Positions 1 through 6,414 of a DNA stretch of 9,563 bases are shown here, in pieces. Each line of letters begins with the position of its first letter. Positions within the stretch are counted from its first letter, which is position 1. Below the pieces are notes generated by a model. The model searched no databases. It saw nothing but the letters and a program-made list of their open reading frames with translations, and was not told the origin of the DNA. The stretch comes from Candidatus Fibrimonadales bacterium (lineage in GTDB: Bacteria > Fibrobacterota > Fibrobacteria > Fibrobacterales > Fibrobacteraceae), in NCBI GenBank assembly GCA_009788135.1, contig WQSA01000078.1:1-9563 (forward strand), read 5' to 3'. The translations under genes and the position numbers were made by a program.

Positions 1-159
1 AACTCGTTTCTCCCTGCCTGGCACTCCCCCGAATATCGGAGAATATTTAGCTGCAAGCCTAAGGCAAGAATGCCTGAACTCGGCGTGATTTTTGAAAACA
101 TAGCGTATAAAGGCTAAAAGTTTATCGTCAAATCCAAGAGTGTAATCGTGGTTAACCAT
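1..159 (-). CDS. Unknown protein, 5' part only (runs off the window)
   Basis: An uninterrupted frame of 53 codons starts with ATG at 159-157 and is still open at base 1, so only the N-terminus is seen. Its ATG overlaps the TAA stop of the upstream penicillin-binding protein gene by one base (TAATG), an arrangement typical of translationally coupled operon genes, and it leaves no room for a separate promoter. The visible part begins MVNHDYTLGF and contains an aromatic/basic stretch (AFIRYVFKNH) and RLAAKYSP near the edge. There is no signal peptide and no obvious membrane segment, so it is probably cytoplasmic. I do not recognise the family. Coupling to PBP1A suggests co-expression but does not prove a role in cell-wall synthesis. 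Support for it being a real gene is the TAATG junction and the absence of stops, which is modest over only 159 bases. Confidence 0.6.
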   Translation of the reverse strand, partial: MVNHDYTLGFDDKLLAFIRYVFKNHAEFRHSCLRLAAKYSPIFGGVPGREKRV

Positions 160-2414
160 TAAAATACTTGCCTTGCTTTGCCTTCTTTGGGTACAGGAGA
201 AGAAGTGTTTCCAAATATGGTTGCCGCGCTCTCTTTTGACTGCCCAAAATGGTTTCCATCGCACTGCTCCGAAGGAACATGTCCGGAAGTGTAAAGGCAA
301 TCCGTAGCCGCATTGCAATATGAACCAGCAACTTTTCCTGTATAATTGCAAATTCTTTTAGAAGGAACGCCAGGCGAAGGAAAATCAAGCTTTGGCAATT
401 TTTTGTGAATTTCCGGCATTGAGTTCAACCACACCGGCATAGCGTCTTCCGTGCCTGTATGTCCAGGTCCCATGGGAAGAAAATCGTCCGTTCCAATCCA
501 CACGCCCATAGTGTATTGCTTGGTAAATCCTATATACCAAGCATCCGTGTAATCATTTGTGGTACCGGTTTTCCCGCCGCTTGGGTGCTGAAAACCGCTT
601 GCCCAAATCTTTGCCGCTGTTCCGCCGGTGTTCACAAGCTGCAGCATCCTAACCATAATAAATGCAGCCGGTTTTTTCAAAACCTCATGCTCAACCTTGT
701 AATGCTTTTCTATAACCTCGCCCTTTTTGCCGACTATGGACTCTATATAATAAGGCTCTATCCTGTTCCCTCCATTTGGGAAAACCGTATAAGCGCTTGT
801 CATTTCCATAAGAGTTGCGCCTACCGAACCAAGGGCAAGGCTTGGCACCGCTTGCAAGGGAGCTCTTTTAACCCCAAACCTGCGAGCGTATTCCACAACG
901 TTTTTAAGGCCATACTTCATGCCAACCTGAATTGCCGGCAAATTCTGCGAAAGCGCCAACGCTCTGCGATAAGTCATCATGCCCTTGAACTCTTTTGAAT
1001 AATTGCCGGGCCTCCAGAATTTCGATGTATCCAAAGGATCTGGAATTGTTATGGGCGCATCATTAACCGAATCGCAGGGGGAAGCTCCATTATCCATAGC
1101 GGTAGCGTAAACAAAAGGTTTAAAAGAGGAACCCGGCTGTCTCAAAGTTTGCACCGCGCGGTTCCATTTGCTTTCGTTGAAATTTTTTCCGCCAACCATA
1201 GCCCTGATTGCCCCTGTTTCGTTCTCAATCAAAATAACCCCTACTTGAGCCTGGCGGTAGCGCGAAGAATCGGGAAACAGTCGTTTTTCCGCAGTGTCTT
1301 TTGCCAAAAAATTTTCTGAAAAATGCGCATAGACCGAATCGAATTTCTTGAGCACGGTATCCACAGGCATATTGTATCTTTTTGAAAGCCCCAATTTATA
1401 AATAGCCCTCAGGCGAAGCCTTCTGTCAACTTTCAACAATTGATCCAAAGCCGCTTTTTCAACTATTTTCTGCGCGTTGGGATCCACAGTGCTATAAATG
1501 GAAATTCCATCGGAATACAGGGAGTTTTCCCCATATTTGCTTTCCATGTATTTGCGAATCTCTTCCATATAGTATGGAGCAATTACAGATGTTTCCTTTT
1601 CTTCGGTTCTGAGCGGTACTTTTACATACTCTTCGTAATCGCCTTTTGAAATATAACCCGCATCCCTCATCGCAAACAAAACCGTGTTTCTGCGGGCAAG
1701 GGCTGTTTCTGGAAAGCGGTCCGGGCGGTAAGCCTCCGGACGTTGTAGCATGCCTGCAAGCACGGCTATTTCCGGAACGGTCAAACTGTCCAAGGGTCTT
1801 CCGAAATAATATTGCCCTGCGGACTGGAATCCGTAATTCCCGCCAGCCAAATAGACTTCGTTCAGGTAGAATTCCAGGATTTCTTCTTTGGTATAGGTTT
1901 TCTCTATGCGAATGGCGGTCATAACTTCCCGTATTTTGCGGGTGAGCGAACGTTCCGGGGTTAGGAACAGAAGCTTGGAGAGCTGCTGGGTCAGGGAGCT
2001 TGCCCCTCTCATTCTATTGCCAGATCTAAAGCTTTCCAGCACAGCGCTTGGAATGGCAAGCGGGTTCATTCCCCAGTGAGTCCAGAATTTGCGGTCTTCC
2101 GTTGCTATAACGGCATTTTTAACCATGTCAGGAATGCTGTCTATGGGGGTCCAAATTCGTTTTTCAACATAAAATTCATGTACCAAAACCGAGTCTTTGT
2201 CGAAAATCTTTGTGATTAAGCGCGGTTCTATGGTTTCCAGCTTCTCAAAGGAAGGAAGCGTTGGAGTCAGGCTATTCCAGGCAATTTTAACAGAAACAAA
2301 GCATAAAATTATGGGAAGCCCGAAAATGAGAATCCACAGCAATTTTTTTTTGCCTTCATGTTCTTCTTCATGCTCTTCTTCGTATTCGTTTTCTGCGTTG
2401 TGCGAATCTTGCAT
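159..2414 (-). CDS. mrcA: Penicillin-binding protein 1A (class A PBP, bifunctional peptidoglycan synthase)
   Basis: This enzyme polymerises lipid II into glycan strands (GT51 domain) and cross-links the stem peptides (transpeptidase domain) in the periplasm, anchored in the inner membrane. With the start at 2414 it has 751 residues. A cytoplasmic tail rich in Glu and His is followed by KKK and one membrane helix (about 25-42). The GT51 domain (about 55-235) shows TEDRKFWTHWG with the catalytic Glu near 106, then RGASSLTQQLSK (136-147) and KIREV with the second Glu near 163. The transpeptidase domain has SSFK (nucleophile Ser429, Lys432), SQN (489-491) and KTGT (Lys615). A Cys-containing C-terminal tail (ICNYTG) is typical of the family. 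The frame stays open to an ATG at 2570, but that version would read antisense through the lipoprotein gene. I prefer 2414 because the charged tail, KKK and helix follow in the usual order. No Shine-Dalgarno sequence precedes it. The unknown gene at 1-159 is coupled downstream. Confidence 0.95.
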   Translation of the reverse strand: MQDSHNAENEYEEEHEEEHEGKKKLLWILIFGLPIILCFVSVKIAWNSLTPTLPSFEKLETIEPRLITKIFDKDSVLVHEFYVEKRIWTPIDSIPDMVKNAVIATEDRKFWTHWGMNPLAIPSAVLESFRSGNRMRGASSLTQQLSKLLFLTPERSLTRKIREVMTAIRIEKTYTKEEILEFYLNEVYLAGGNYGFQSAGQYYFGRPLDSLTVPEIAVLAGMLQRPEAYRPDRFPETALARRNTVLFAMRDAGYISKGDYEEYVKVPLRTEEKETSVIAPYYMEEIRKYMESKYGENSLYSDGISIYSTVDPNAQKIVEKAALDQLLKVDRRLRLRAIYKLGLSKRYNMPVDTVLKKFDSVYAHFSENFLAKDTAEKRLFPDSSRYRQAQVGVILIENETGAIRAMVGGKNFNESKWNRAVQTLRQPGSSFKPFVYATAMDNGASPCDSVNDAPITIPDPLDTSKFWRPGNYSKEFKGMMTYRRALALSQNLPAIQVGMKYGLKNVVEYARRFGVKRAPLQAVPSLALGSVGATLMEMTSAYTVFPNGGNRIEPYYIESIVGKKGEVIEKHYKVEHEVLKKPAAFIMVRMLQLVNTGGTAAKIWASGFQHPSGGKTGTTNDYTDAWYIGFTKQYTMGVWIGTDDFLPMGPGHTGTEDAMPVWLNSMPEIHKKLPKLDFPSPGVPSKRICNYTGKVAGSYCNAATDCLYTSGHVPSEQCDGNHFGQSKESAATIFGNTSSPVPKEGKARQVF

Positions 2415-2420
2415 AGGAAG

Positions 2421-2426
2421 AATATA
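2421..2426 (-). promoter_or_regulatory. Putative -10 box for the PBP1A gene
   Basis: TATATT on the minus strand lies 6 nt before the ATG at 2414. If used as a -10 element, transcription would begin at or within a base or two of the start codon, giving a leaderless or near-leaderless mRNA. This agrees with the absence of a purine-rich ribosome-binding site. No good -35 hexamer is visible at 16-18 nt, so the call rests on the hexamer and on its resemblance to the boxes at 2436, 6346 and 6384. Confidence 0.4.
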
Positions 2427-2435
2427 GTAAGTTTC

Positions 2436-2441
2436 TATATT
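2436..2441 (+). promoter_or_regulatory. Putative -10 box for the lipoprotein-MATE operon
   Basis: TATATT in the context TTTCTATATTAT lies 7 nt before the ATG at 2449. The same TTTCTATATTA string forms the -10 region of the well-supported rpsT promoter at 6384, which strengthens the call. The -35 is not recognisable at standard spacing. The position implies a very short or absent leader. The box is only 9 nt from the opposing PBP1A box, so the two promoters would overlap. Confidence 0.45.
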
Positions 2442-2448
2442 ATGCATT

Positions 2449-2886
2449 ATGCGCATAATTTTATTCATCTCTGCTATTATTCTAATTTCTTGCTCTTCTG
2501 TGGAAAAACGAGAGGTTGTCAGGGCCGACCACGAAAAGGATATGAATATCCCCGCCGTAGATGATTTCATTATTTCTCACAAAAAAGAGTATATTGAGCG
2601 TTGCTATATGCCTGTTGTCAAAAGAATTGCGTCAAATTCGCCTCGCCCATGCGAAACCGCGCTGTTCCAGCTCCTGGAACGCAGGTATTCCATGACCTAT
2701 ACCCAAGAGCATGTTGATATGGCCGCAGACGAGCTGTTCTTCTCTGACATTAAGGACAAACTCCAAAACAAAATGAAAACAGACCGCAATTTGCGCAGAG
2801 CCGTTAGCAAAAGGTTCAGAACAATGGACGAAGTAATCGATTATTATAAACCTAAATATACTTTTAGGAAGAGTGCTGGCGAATAG
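2449..2886 (+). CDS. Small predicted lipoprotein of unknown function
   Basis: The product has 145 residues. A short lipoprotein signal peptide (RIILFISAIILISC) has a lipobox L-I-S-C, with Cys15 as the lipidated residue. Ser at +2 and +3 (no Asp) would favour the outer membrane by the classical sorting rule. The mature part is charged and mostly helical in character, about 130 residues, with two further cysteines (52 and 68) that could form a disulfide. Near the C-terminus is a basic stretch (RRAVSKRFR) followed by DEVIDYYKPKY. I do not recognise a family. It is divergent from PBP1A (34 bp between starts) and its TAG stop overlaps the GTG start of the MATE gene by one base, so the two are almost certainly one transcript. 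A role as an accessory of the pump or as a PBP activator is possible, but nothing in the sequence decides between them. No ribosome-binding site is visible. Confidence 0.8.
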   Translation: MRIILFISAIILISCSSVEKREVVRADHEKDMNIPAVDDFIISHKKEYIERCYMPVVKRIASNSPRPCETALFQLLERRYSMTYTQEHVDMAADELFFSDIKDKLQNKMKTDRNLRRAVSKRFRTMDEVIDYYKPKYTFRKSAGE

Positions 2887-4223
2887 TGGCCGTTAAAGAC
2901 AAATCCTTATTTTCTCTCTCGTGGCCTTTGGTTGTCACTTTTGGCATAGGAATGGCGATTCCCATGCTGGACAGCTGGTTTTTGTCCAAACGCTCGGTGG
3001 AGGCCGCCGCAGGGGTTGGCGCATTGCTGCCGGTTATAGGTACCTTGTTCATGGCCATACAGGCTTTTGCCCAGGCTGGAGCGAGCATCGCTTCGCAGTT
3101 TTTGGGCGGAGACAGGCCTCGCCATGCTCAAGTCACGCAAACGCTTGTGATAACAGGGAGTGTAGTTATAGGGCTTGCTATGGGAGTTATGCTCTGGTTT
3201 TCCGCCCCTGCTATAGTGGCCCTAATGGGGCTAAGCGGAGAGCCTGCAGATGCGGCTGTCAAGTTTTTGCTAACCATCTCGCCAGCCATTGTGTTCAGGG
3301 CTTTGCAGGGAACGCTCACCAGCCTTGTCGCTACGCATGGCCACACTATATGGAACCTGTTCGCCAATATTATCGCTTTGGTTGTAAACGCTACTTTGAA
3401 CTTTATCTTTTTGGAGGGCTATTTTGGCACTCCGCCTTTTATGCAAGGCGTTTACGGCGTGGCAATAGCAACGGGCATATCTTGGGCTATTTCCGCAATG
3501 GTTTTGTGGATTGTAGTCGTTTATTCGCTTGAGCACAAGACAAAACTTAAAGACATTAAAAAAGGCTATTTTTTGCTCTTGTCGGACTGGCTTAGAATAG
3601 GAGTGCCAGCGGCAATTGAACCTGTTAGTTTTCAGTTGTTTCAGGTTTTTGTGATGGCCTTGTTCGTGAGGCTTGGCGATGTGTCAACGGCGGCAAGGGT
3701 TTTTGCGGGCGTGTTTGCTATGTTCGCCGTGGTTTCGAGCGTAGGCTTGGCTAGCGGCAACCAGATTCTCGTTGCTCATCTTGTTGGCAACAAGGATTTT
3801 GACAAGGCAGACAAAAGACTGCATCAGAGCCTTGTGTGGAGCAGTTCGAGCGCATTTGCAGTGGCGATAATAGTGGCGCTTTGCGGGAATTTGCTGCTCT
3901 CTTTTTACACAGACGCTCCGGATATTTTGCATTTAGGCTGCCTGCTGCTTTGGTGCGATGTCGCTTTGCAGCCGTTCAAGGCTGCAAACATTGTTATAAC
4001 AAATGCGCTGAGGGCTGCGGGAGACTCTGCATTCCCCGCTGTGTATGGAACTATATCCATGTGGACTTTGGGTCTGGGCACTACCATGTTCCTGTGTTAT
4101 GGAGCAGAACTTGGGGCGGTAGGTCTGTGGCTGGGAATGGCTTCGGATGAATTTTACCGCTCCATTGTAAATTACATCCGTTGGCGCAAGGGCAAGTGGA
4201 AAAGCAAAGGAGTAATCAAATAA
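2886..4223 (+). CDS. MATE-family multidrug/metabolite efflux transporter
   Basis: The product is an integral inner-membrane antiporter of 445 residues, the usual length for MATE proteins, with about twelve hydrophobic segments in two similar halves. The N-terminal half shows the family pattern: an acidic residue in helix 1 (Asp29 in PMLDSW), a Gly/Ala-rich helix 2 (AAAGVGALLPVIGTL), then QAGASIASQFLGGD (62-76), equivalent to the conserved small-residue helix followed by G-x-G-D in MATE proteins. MATE pumps use a sodium or proton gradient to expel cationic drugs or metabolites; the substrate cannot be read from the sequence. The start is GTG, in the overlap TAGTG with the lipoprotein stop. An AGGAAGAG stretch at 2866-2873, 12 nt upstream, may serve as a somewhat distant ribosome-binding site. 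The C-terminus is basic (WRKGKWKSKG), as expected for a cytoplasmic end. Its last codons form half of the inverted repeat at 4212-4232. Confidence 0.9.
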   Translation: MAVKDKSLFSLSWPLVVTFGIGMAIPMLDSWFLSKRSVEAAAGVGALLPVIGTLFMAIQAFAQAGASIASQFLGGDRPRHAQVTQTLVITGSVVIGLAMGVMLWFSAPAIVALMGLSGEPADAAVKFLLTISPAIVFRALQGTLTSLVATHGHTIWNLFANIIALVVNATLNFIFLEGYFGTPPFMQGVYGVAIATGISWAISAMVLWIVVVYSLEHKTKLKDIKKGYFLLLSDWLRIGVPAAIEPVSFQLFQVFVMALFVRLGDVSTAARVFAGVFAMFAVVSSVGLASGNQILVAHLVGNKDFDKADKRLHQSLVWSSSSAFAVAIIVALCGNLLLSFYTDAPDILHLGCLLLWCDVALQPFKAANIVITNALRAAGDSAFPAVYGTISMWTLGLGTTMFLCYGAELGAVGLWLGMASDEFYRSIVNYIRWRKGKWKSKGVIK

Positions 4224-4232
4224 TTTGATTAC
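4212..4232. terminator. Inverted repeat at convergent stop codons, candidate bidirectional terminator
   Basis: GTAATCAAA (4212-4220), loop TAA (4221-4223) and TTTGATTAC (4224-4232) form a perfect 9-bp stem with a 3-nt loop. The loop is the stop codon of the MATE gene, and the right arm contains the stop codon of the lyase gene (4229-4231). The position between convergent genes is right for a shared terminator. The stem is AT-rich (2 GC pairs of 9). It has no T-tract on the plus strand and only a broken T-rich stretch on the minus strand, so intrinsic termination would be weak. Confidence 0.45.
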
Positions 4233-6322
4233 ATCACCAGCACGCGCAATATTTTATTTCCAGTCTTTTCAATATAAACCCCAGGTGTTGCAGGTTTGGT
4301 TGAGCCTAACGGTTGCCCGCGAAGGTTGTAATAAAGCGAAGAATTCTCTGTTATTAACTGATTAATGGGCATTATGGAAGTGCTAGCTTCGCTTGAACTT
4401 GAACTGCTTGAACTTGAACTGCTTGAAATCGCAATTGAACTAGAGCTTGGCGTTACCACGCCTACTATAGCAACATCAAGAGTTGGCGGCGGAAAATTCA
4501 TATCGCTGGCAATGTAATATCCTGGATGCGGCGGCTGATTGTACGATGAATTCTGCCATGCCACCGCCACTCTGTAAACAGGATCGTGCATCAATGTTGG
4601 CAACCTATGCGTTGTTGTCATAGTTGTGGTGTAAATTCTGAGCGCATTTGTGCCATTTGCAAATATCACTTCCTCGCGCCAGTCCCCAAAAAGGTCGGCT
4701 TGAAGCACAGGGTTGGACTTGGTACCATTAACCGAACTTGAACCGGTTGCTGTAAGCAACCGCGAGCCTTGGTTATTGGTTATGTTCCATTTGGCTATTT
4801 TGTCTCCATCAAGAATCTCTCTGGCAAGATCCCCATCCCACCAAACGACATGATTGCATATCTTCTCGGTGCTTGAATTATTCCCATTATTGGGAAGCTG
4901 TCCTACGACAGTTCCCGCAATATCGTACAATCCCATGCCGCCTGCTCCCCAAAATTTGAACCCAGGCACTGCCGGGTCCAATTCGGCAGCGCATCCGCGG
5001 CCCACATCATCGCTATTCGCCTTGCTAAAGATAGAGGTTCCATTGCTCGCATGTCTAAGCGATAATCCAATGCTGCCGCTCTCGTGCGGCATAAAAATCT
5101 GCGGAGTAGGATGATTTTTTATCATGTGGGCAACGTGAAGTGCATCCCCATGTCCACCGCCAGATACGTGCATGCCCTTGCCATCGCTTTTGATAACAGC
5201 TGCACCGGTTATTATATCGTGTTTGCCATCGCCATCGGCATCTGCCACGCTCAACTGATGATTGCCCTGACCGGCGTAACTGCTGTTGCCGGAAGCTCCA
5301 GAATCAAAAGTCCAACGCTGGGTAAGCTTGCCATCCCGCCAGTCCCACGCAGCCATAGTCATGCGCGTATAATAACCTCGCTGGAAAACTCCAGTTGGAC
5401 GTTCGCCATCCACATAAGCAACAACTGCATTAAAGCGGTCAACGCGATTGCCATAGCTATCTCCCCAGCTACTCACCGTGCCTCTCGCCGGCCAGTAATC
5501 TGCTGTGGCAAGCTCTTTGCCGGTTTCACCATCAAAAACCGTAATATACTCTGGCCCTGAAAGAATATAGCCTTCCGCATTGCGATAAGCCGTAGTGTGG
5601 CTGGCAGAAGCTGCAGGACCCATTTTGATAAATGCGCCAGCACCGTCTTTGGTCCCTGGAGCCGTTTTTACCATTATTTCTGCCTTGCCGCAGCCGTCAA
5701 AATCGTAAACCATAAACTGCGTATAGTGTGCGCCTGCCCTTATATTTTGGCCCAAGTCTATGCGCCACAAACGCGTGCCATCAAGTTTGTAAGCGTCTAA
5801 AAGTACATTGTCTGTAACGCCGGCTTGAGAATTGTCTTTTGCATTGCTGGGATCCCACTTAACCACAATTTCATAAATCCCATCGCCATCAAGATCCCCT
5901 ACGCTTCCATCTCCAGGCGAATAAGTTCCACCCTGAGCGCCAGTAGGCGGCCGTTGCAAATTAACATGGATATAGCCTGAATTTGACCCTTCGGTGGTAT
6001 TTATCAGCAGAGCCTCGGCGCTTGCCGCCTGCTCAACGCCTCCAACCACTGCCCGCACAGTATAAACGCTGTTCTGAGCCGCATTGGCATCCGTGTATAT
6101 GGTAGCTCCAGAAATAGGGGCAGGGTTAAGCTTGGTTGCCCCGCGATAAACATTAAAACCCGCATCATAAGGCTCGTTTGCCAAAAGCCGCCAAGACAGA
6201 TAATAGCCTTGGCCCGATCGCACGGCAATAAGCCCGCGGTTCAGATTCTCCACTTGCATAGTTCCAGCAAACACAGGCACAAAAAAGGCTATGCATATGC
6301 ATATTACCGATAAAAGCCTCAT
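4229..6322 (-). CDS. Secreted rhamnogalacturonan lyase, polysaccharide lyase family 11
   Basis: The enzyme cleaves the rhamnose-galacturonate backbone of pectin (rhamnogalacturonan I) by beta-elimination, outside the cell. It has 697 residues. A signal peptide (cleavage likely after VFA, residue 19) is followed by a small beta domain (about 22-105). A calcium-rich beta-propeller catalytic domain (about 110-620) has PL11 landmarks DLDGDGIYEIVVKWDPSN, RAGAHYTQFMVYDFDG and DADGDGKHD, close to Bacillus YesW. The next part is a Ser-rich linker (626-644, with 12 consecutive Ser) and a C-terminal tail (653-697) with LYYNLRGQPLG and PGVYIEKTG, resembling the sorting tails of Fibrobacter secreted enzymes. 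By analogy with the type IX system this may direct export or attachment, which I infer. One oddity is that residue 211 is Cys (DFDGCGKAE), where the family usually has the third Asp of a DxDGDG calcium loop. GGGG at 6328-6331, 5 nt before the ATG, is a plausible ribosome-binding site. Confidence 0.93.
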   Translation of the reverse strand: MRLLSVICICIAFFVPVFAGTMQVENLNRGLIAVRSGQGYYLSWRLLANEPYDAGFNVYRGATKLNPAPISGATIYTDANAAQNSVYTVRAVVGGVEQAASAEALLINTTEGSNSGYIHVNLQRPPTGAQGGTYSPGDGSVGDLDGDGIYEIVVKWDPSNAKDNSQAGVTDNVLLDAYKLDGTRLWRIDLGQNIRAGAHYTQFMVYDFDGCGKAEIMVKTAPGTKDGAGAFIKMGPAASASHTTAYRNAEGYILSGPEYITVFDGETGKELATADYWPARGTVSSWGDSYGNRVDRFNAVVAYVDGERPTGVFQRGYYTRMTMAAWDWRDGKLTQRWTFDSGASGNSSYAGQGNHQLSVADADGDGKHDIITGAAVIKSDGKGMHVSGGGHGDALHVAHMIKNHPTPQIFMPHESGSIGLSLRHASNGTSIFSKANSDDVGRGCAAELDPAVPGFKFWGAGGMGLYDIAGTVVGQLPNNGNNSSTEKICNHVVWWDGDLAREILDGDKIAKWNITNNQGSRLLTATGSSSVNGTKSNPVLQADLFGDWREEVIFANGTNALRIYTTTMTTTHRLPTLMHDPVYRVAVAWQNSSYNQPPHPGYYIASDMNFPPPTLDVAIVGVVTPSSSSIAISSSSSSSSSSSSEASTSIMPINQLITENSSLYYNLRGQPLGSTKPATPGVYIEKTGNKILRVLVM
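4391..4427 (-). repeat. 15-bp tandem repeat encoding the poly-serine linker
   Basis: The unit GCTTGAACTTGAACT (plus strand) occurs at 4391-4405 and 4406-4420, followed by 7 bases of a third copy. On the coding strand each unit encodes five serines using a mixture of AGC, AGT and TCA codons. The repeat lies inside the linker between the catalytic domain and the C-terminal tail of the lyase. Near-identical units suggest the linker lengthens and shortens by slippage or unequal recombination. Confidence 0.85.
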
Positions 6323-6345
6323 AAAAACCCCGCTATATATCTGTT

Positions 6346-6375
6346 AATATACATTTTTCCTTGACAGATAGGCAA
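6346..6375 (-). promoter_or_regulatory. Putative promoter of the rhamnogalacturonan lyase gene
   Basis: On the minus strand, TTGCCT (6375-6370) and TATATT (6351-6346) are separated by 18 nt. The -10 ends 23 nt before the ATG at 6322, giving a leader of about 16 nt that contains the GGGG ribosome-binding site. The -35 matches only the TTG core. It interleaves with the -35 region of the rpsT promoter on the other strand. No obvious operator palindrome or catabolite-type site is visible around it. Confidence 0.5.
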
Positions 6376-6389
6376 TTTTTTTCTATATT
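6361..6389 (+). promoter_or_regulatory. rpsT: Strong sigma-70-type promoter of rpsT
   Basis: TTGACA (6361-6366) matches the consensus -35 exactly, and TATATT (6384-6389) follows after the optimal 17-nt spacer. Transcription would start near 6396, leaving a leader of about 30 nt before the GTG at 6425. This is the best promoter in the window, as expected for a ribosomal protein gene, and should also drive the downstream DUF2914-like gene. Confidence 0.8.
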
Positions 6390-6393
6390 ATTG

Positions 6394-6414
6394 CCAATAA
6401 TCCTTATTTATTGG
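6394..6414 (+). promoter_or_regulatory. Leader hairpin covering part of the rpsT ribosome-binding site
   Basis: CCAATAA (6394-6400) pairs with TTATTGG (6408-6414) across a 7-nt loop. The right arm includes the first two bases of the Shine-Dalgarno GGAG (6413-6416), which lies 8 nt before the GTG start. The predicted transcription start falls at or inside the left arm, so the hairpin may be shortened in the real mRNA. It could modulate S20 translation, but this is an inference from pairing alone. Confidence 0.35.

Noticed and set aside
152..388. 78-residue minus-strand frame at the end of PBP1A
   Set aside because: It overlaps the true PBP1A frame and the coupled gene start at 159. The in-frame PBP tail (ICNYTG and following) is the real product.
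459..998. 179-residue frame antisense to PBP1A
   Set aside because: It covers the conserved transpeptidase region on the opposite strand and has low-complexity, non-family composition and no promoter or ribosome-binding site.
2415..2570. N-terminal extension of PBP1A to an ATG at 2570 (803 residues)
   Set aside because: It would read antisense through the signal peptide region of the lipoprotein gene, adds a non-PBP-like stretch before the charged tail, and has no advantage in ribosome-binding site. ATG 2414 gives the usual tail-helix-GT51 order. Starts at 2447 and 2456 remain possible.
2921..3532. 203-residue frame inside the MATE gene, plus strand, other phase
   Set aside because: The composition is rich in Cys, Arg and His with no recognisable domain, and it lies wholly within a clear MATE coding frame. 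It is a shadow of codon usage.
2449..4223. Lipoprotein plus MATE pair as part of a toxin-antitoxin or defence system
   Set aside because: Neither protein has nuclease, protease, pore-forming or regulatory motifs, and the context is housekeeping.
4391..4427. Tandem repeat considered as a CRISPR or regulatory repeat
   Set aside because: The units are contiguous 15-mers in phase with the codons of a serine linker, with no spacers. Coding explains them fully.
5084..5560. 158-residue frame antisense to the lyase
   Set aside because: It lies opposite conserved PL11 sequence. Its content is Ile/Ala/His-rich without a recognisable domain, as expected for antisense of this gene.
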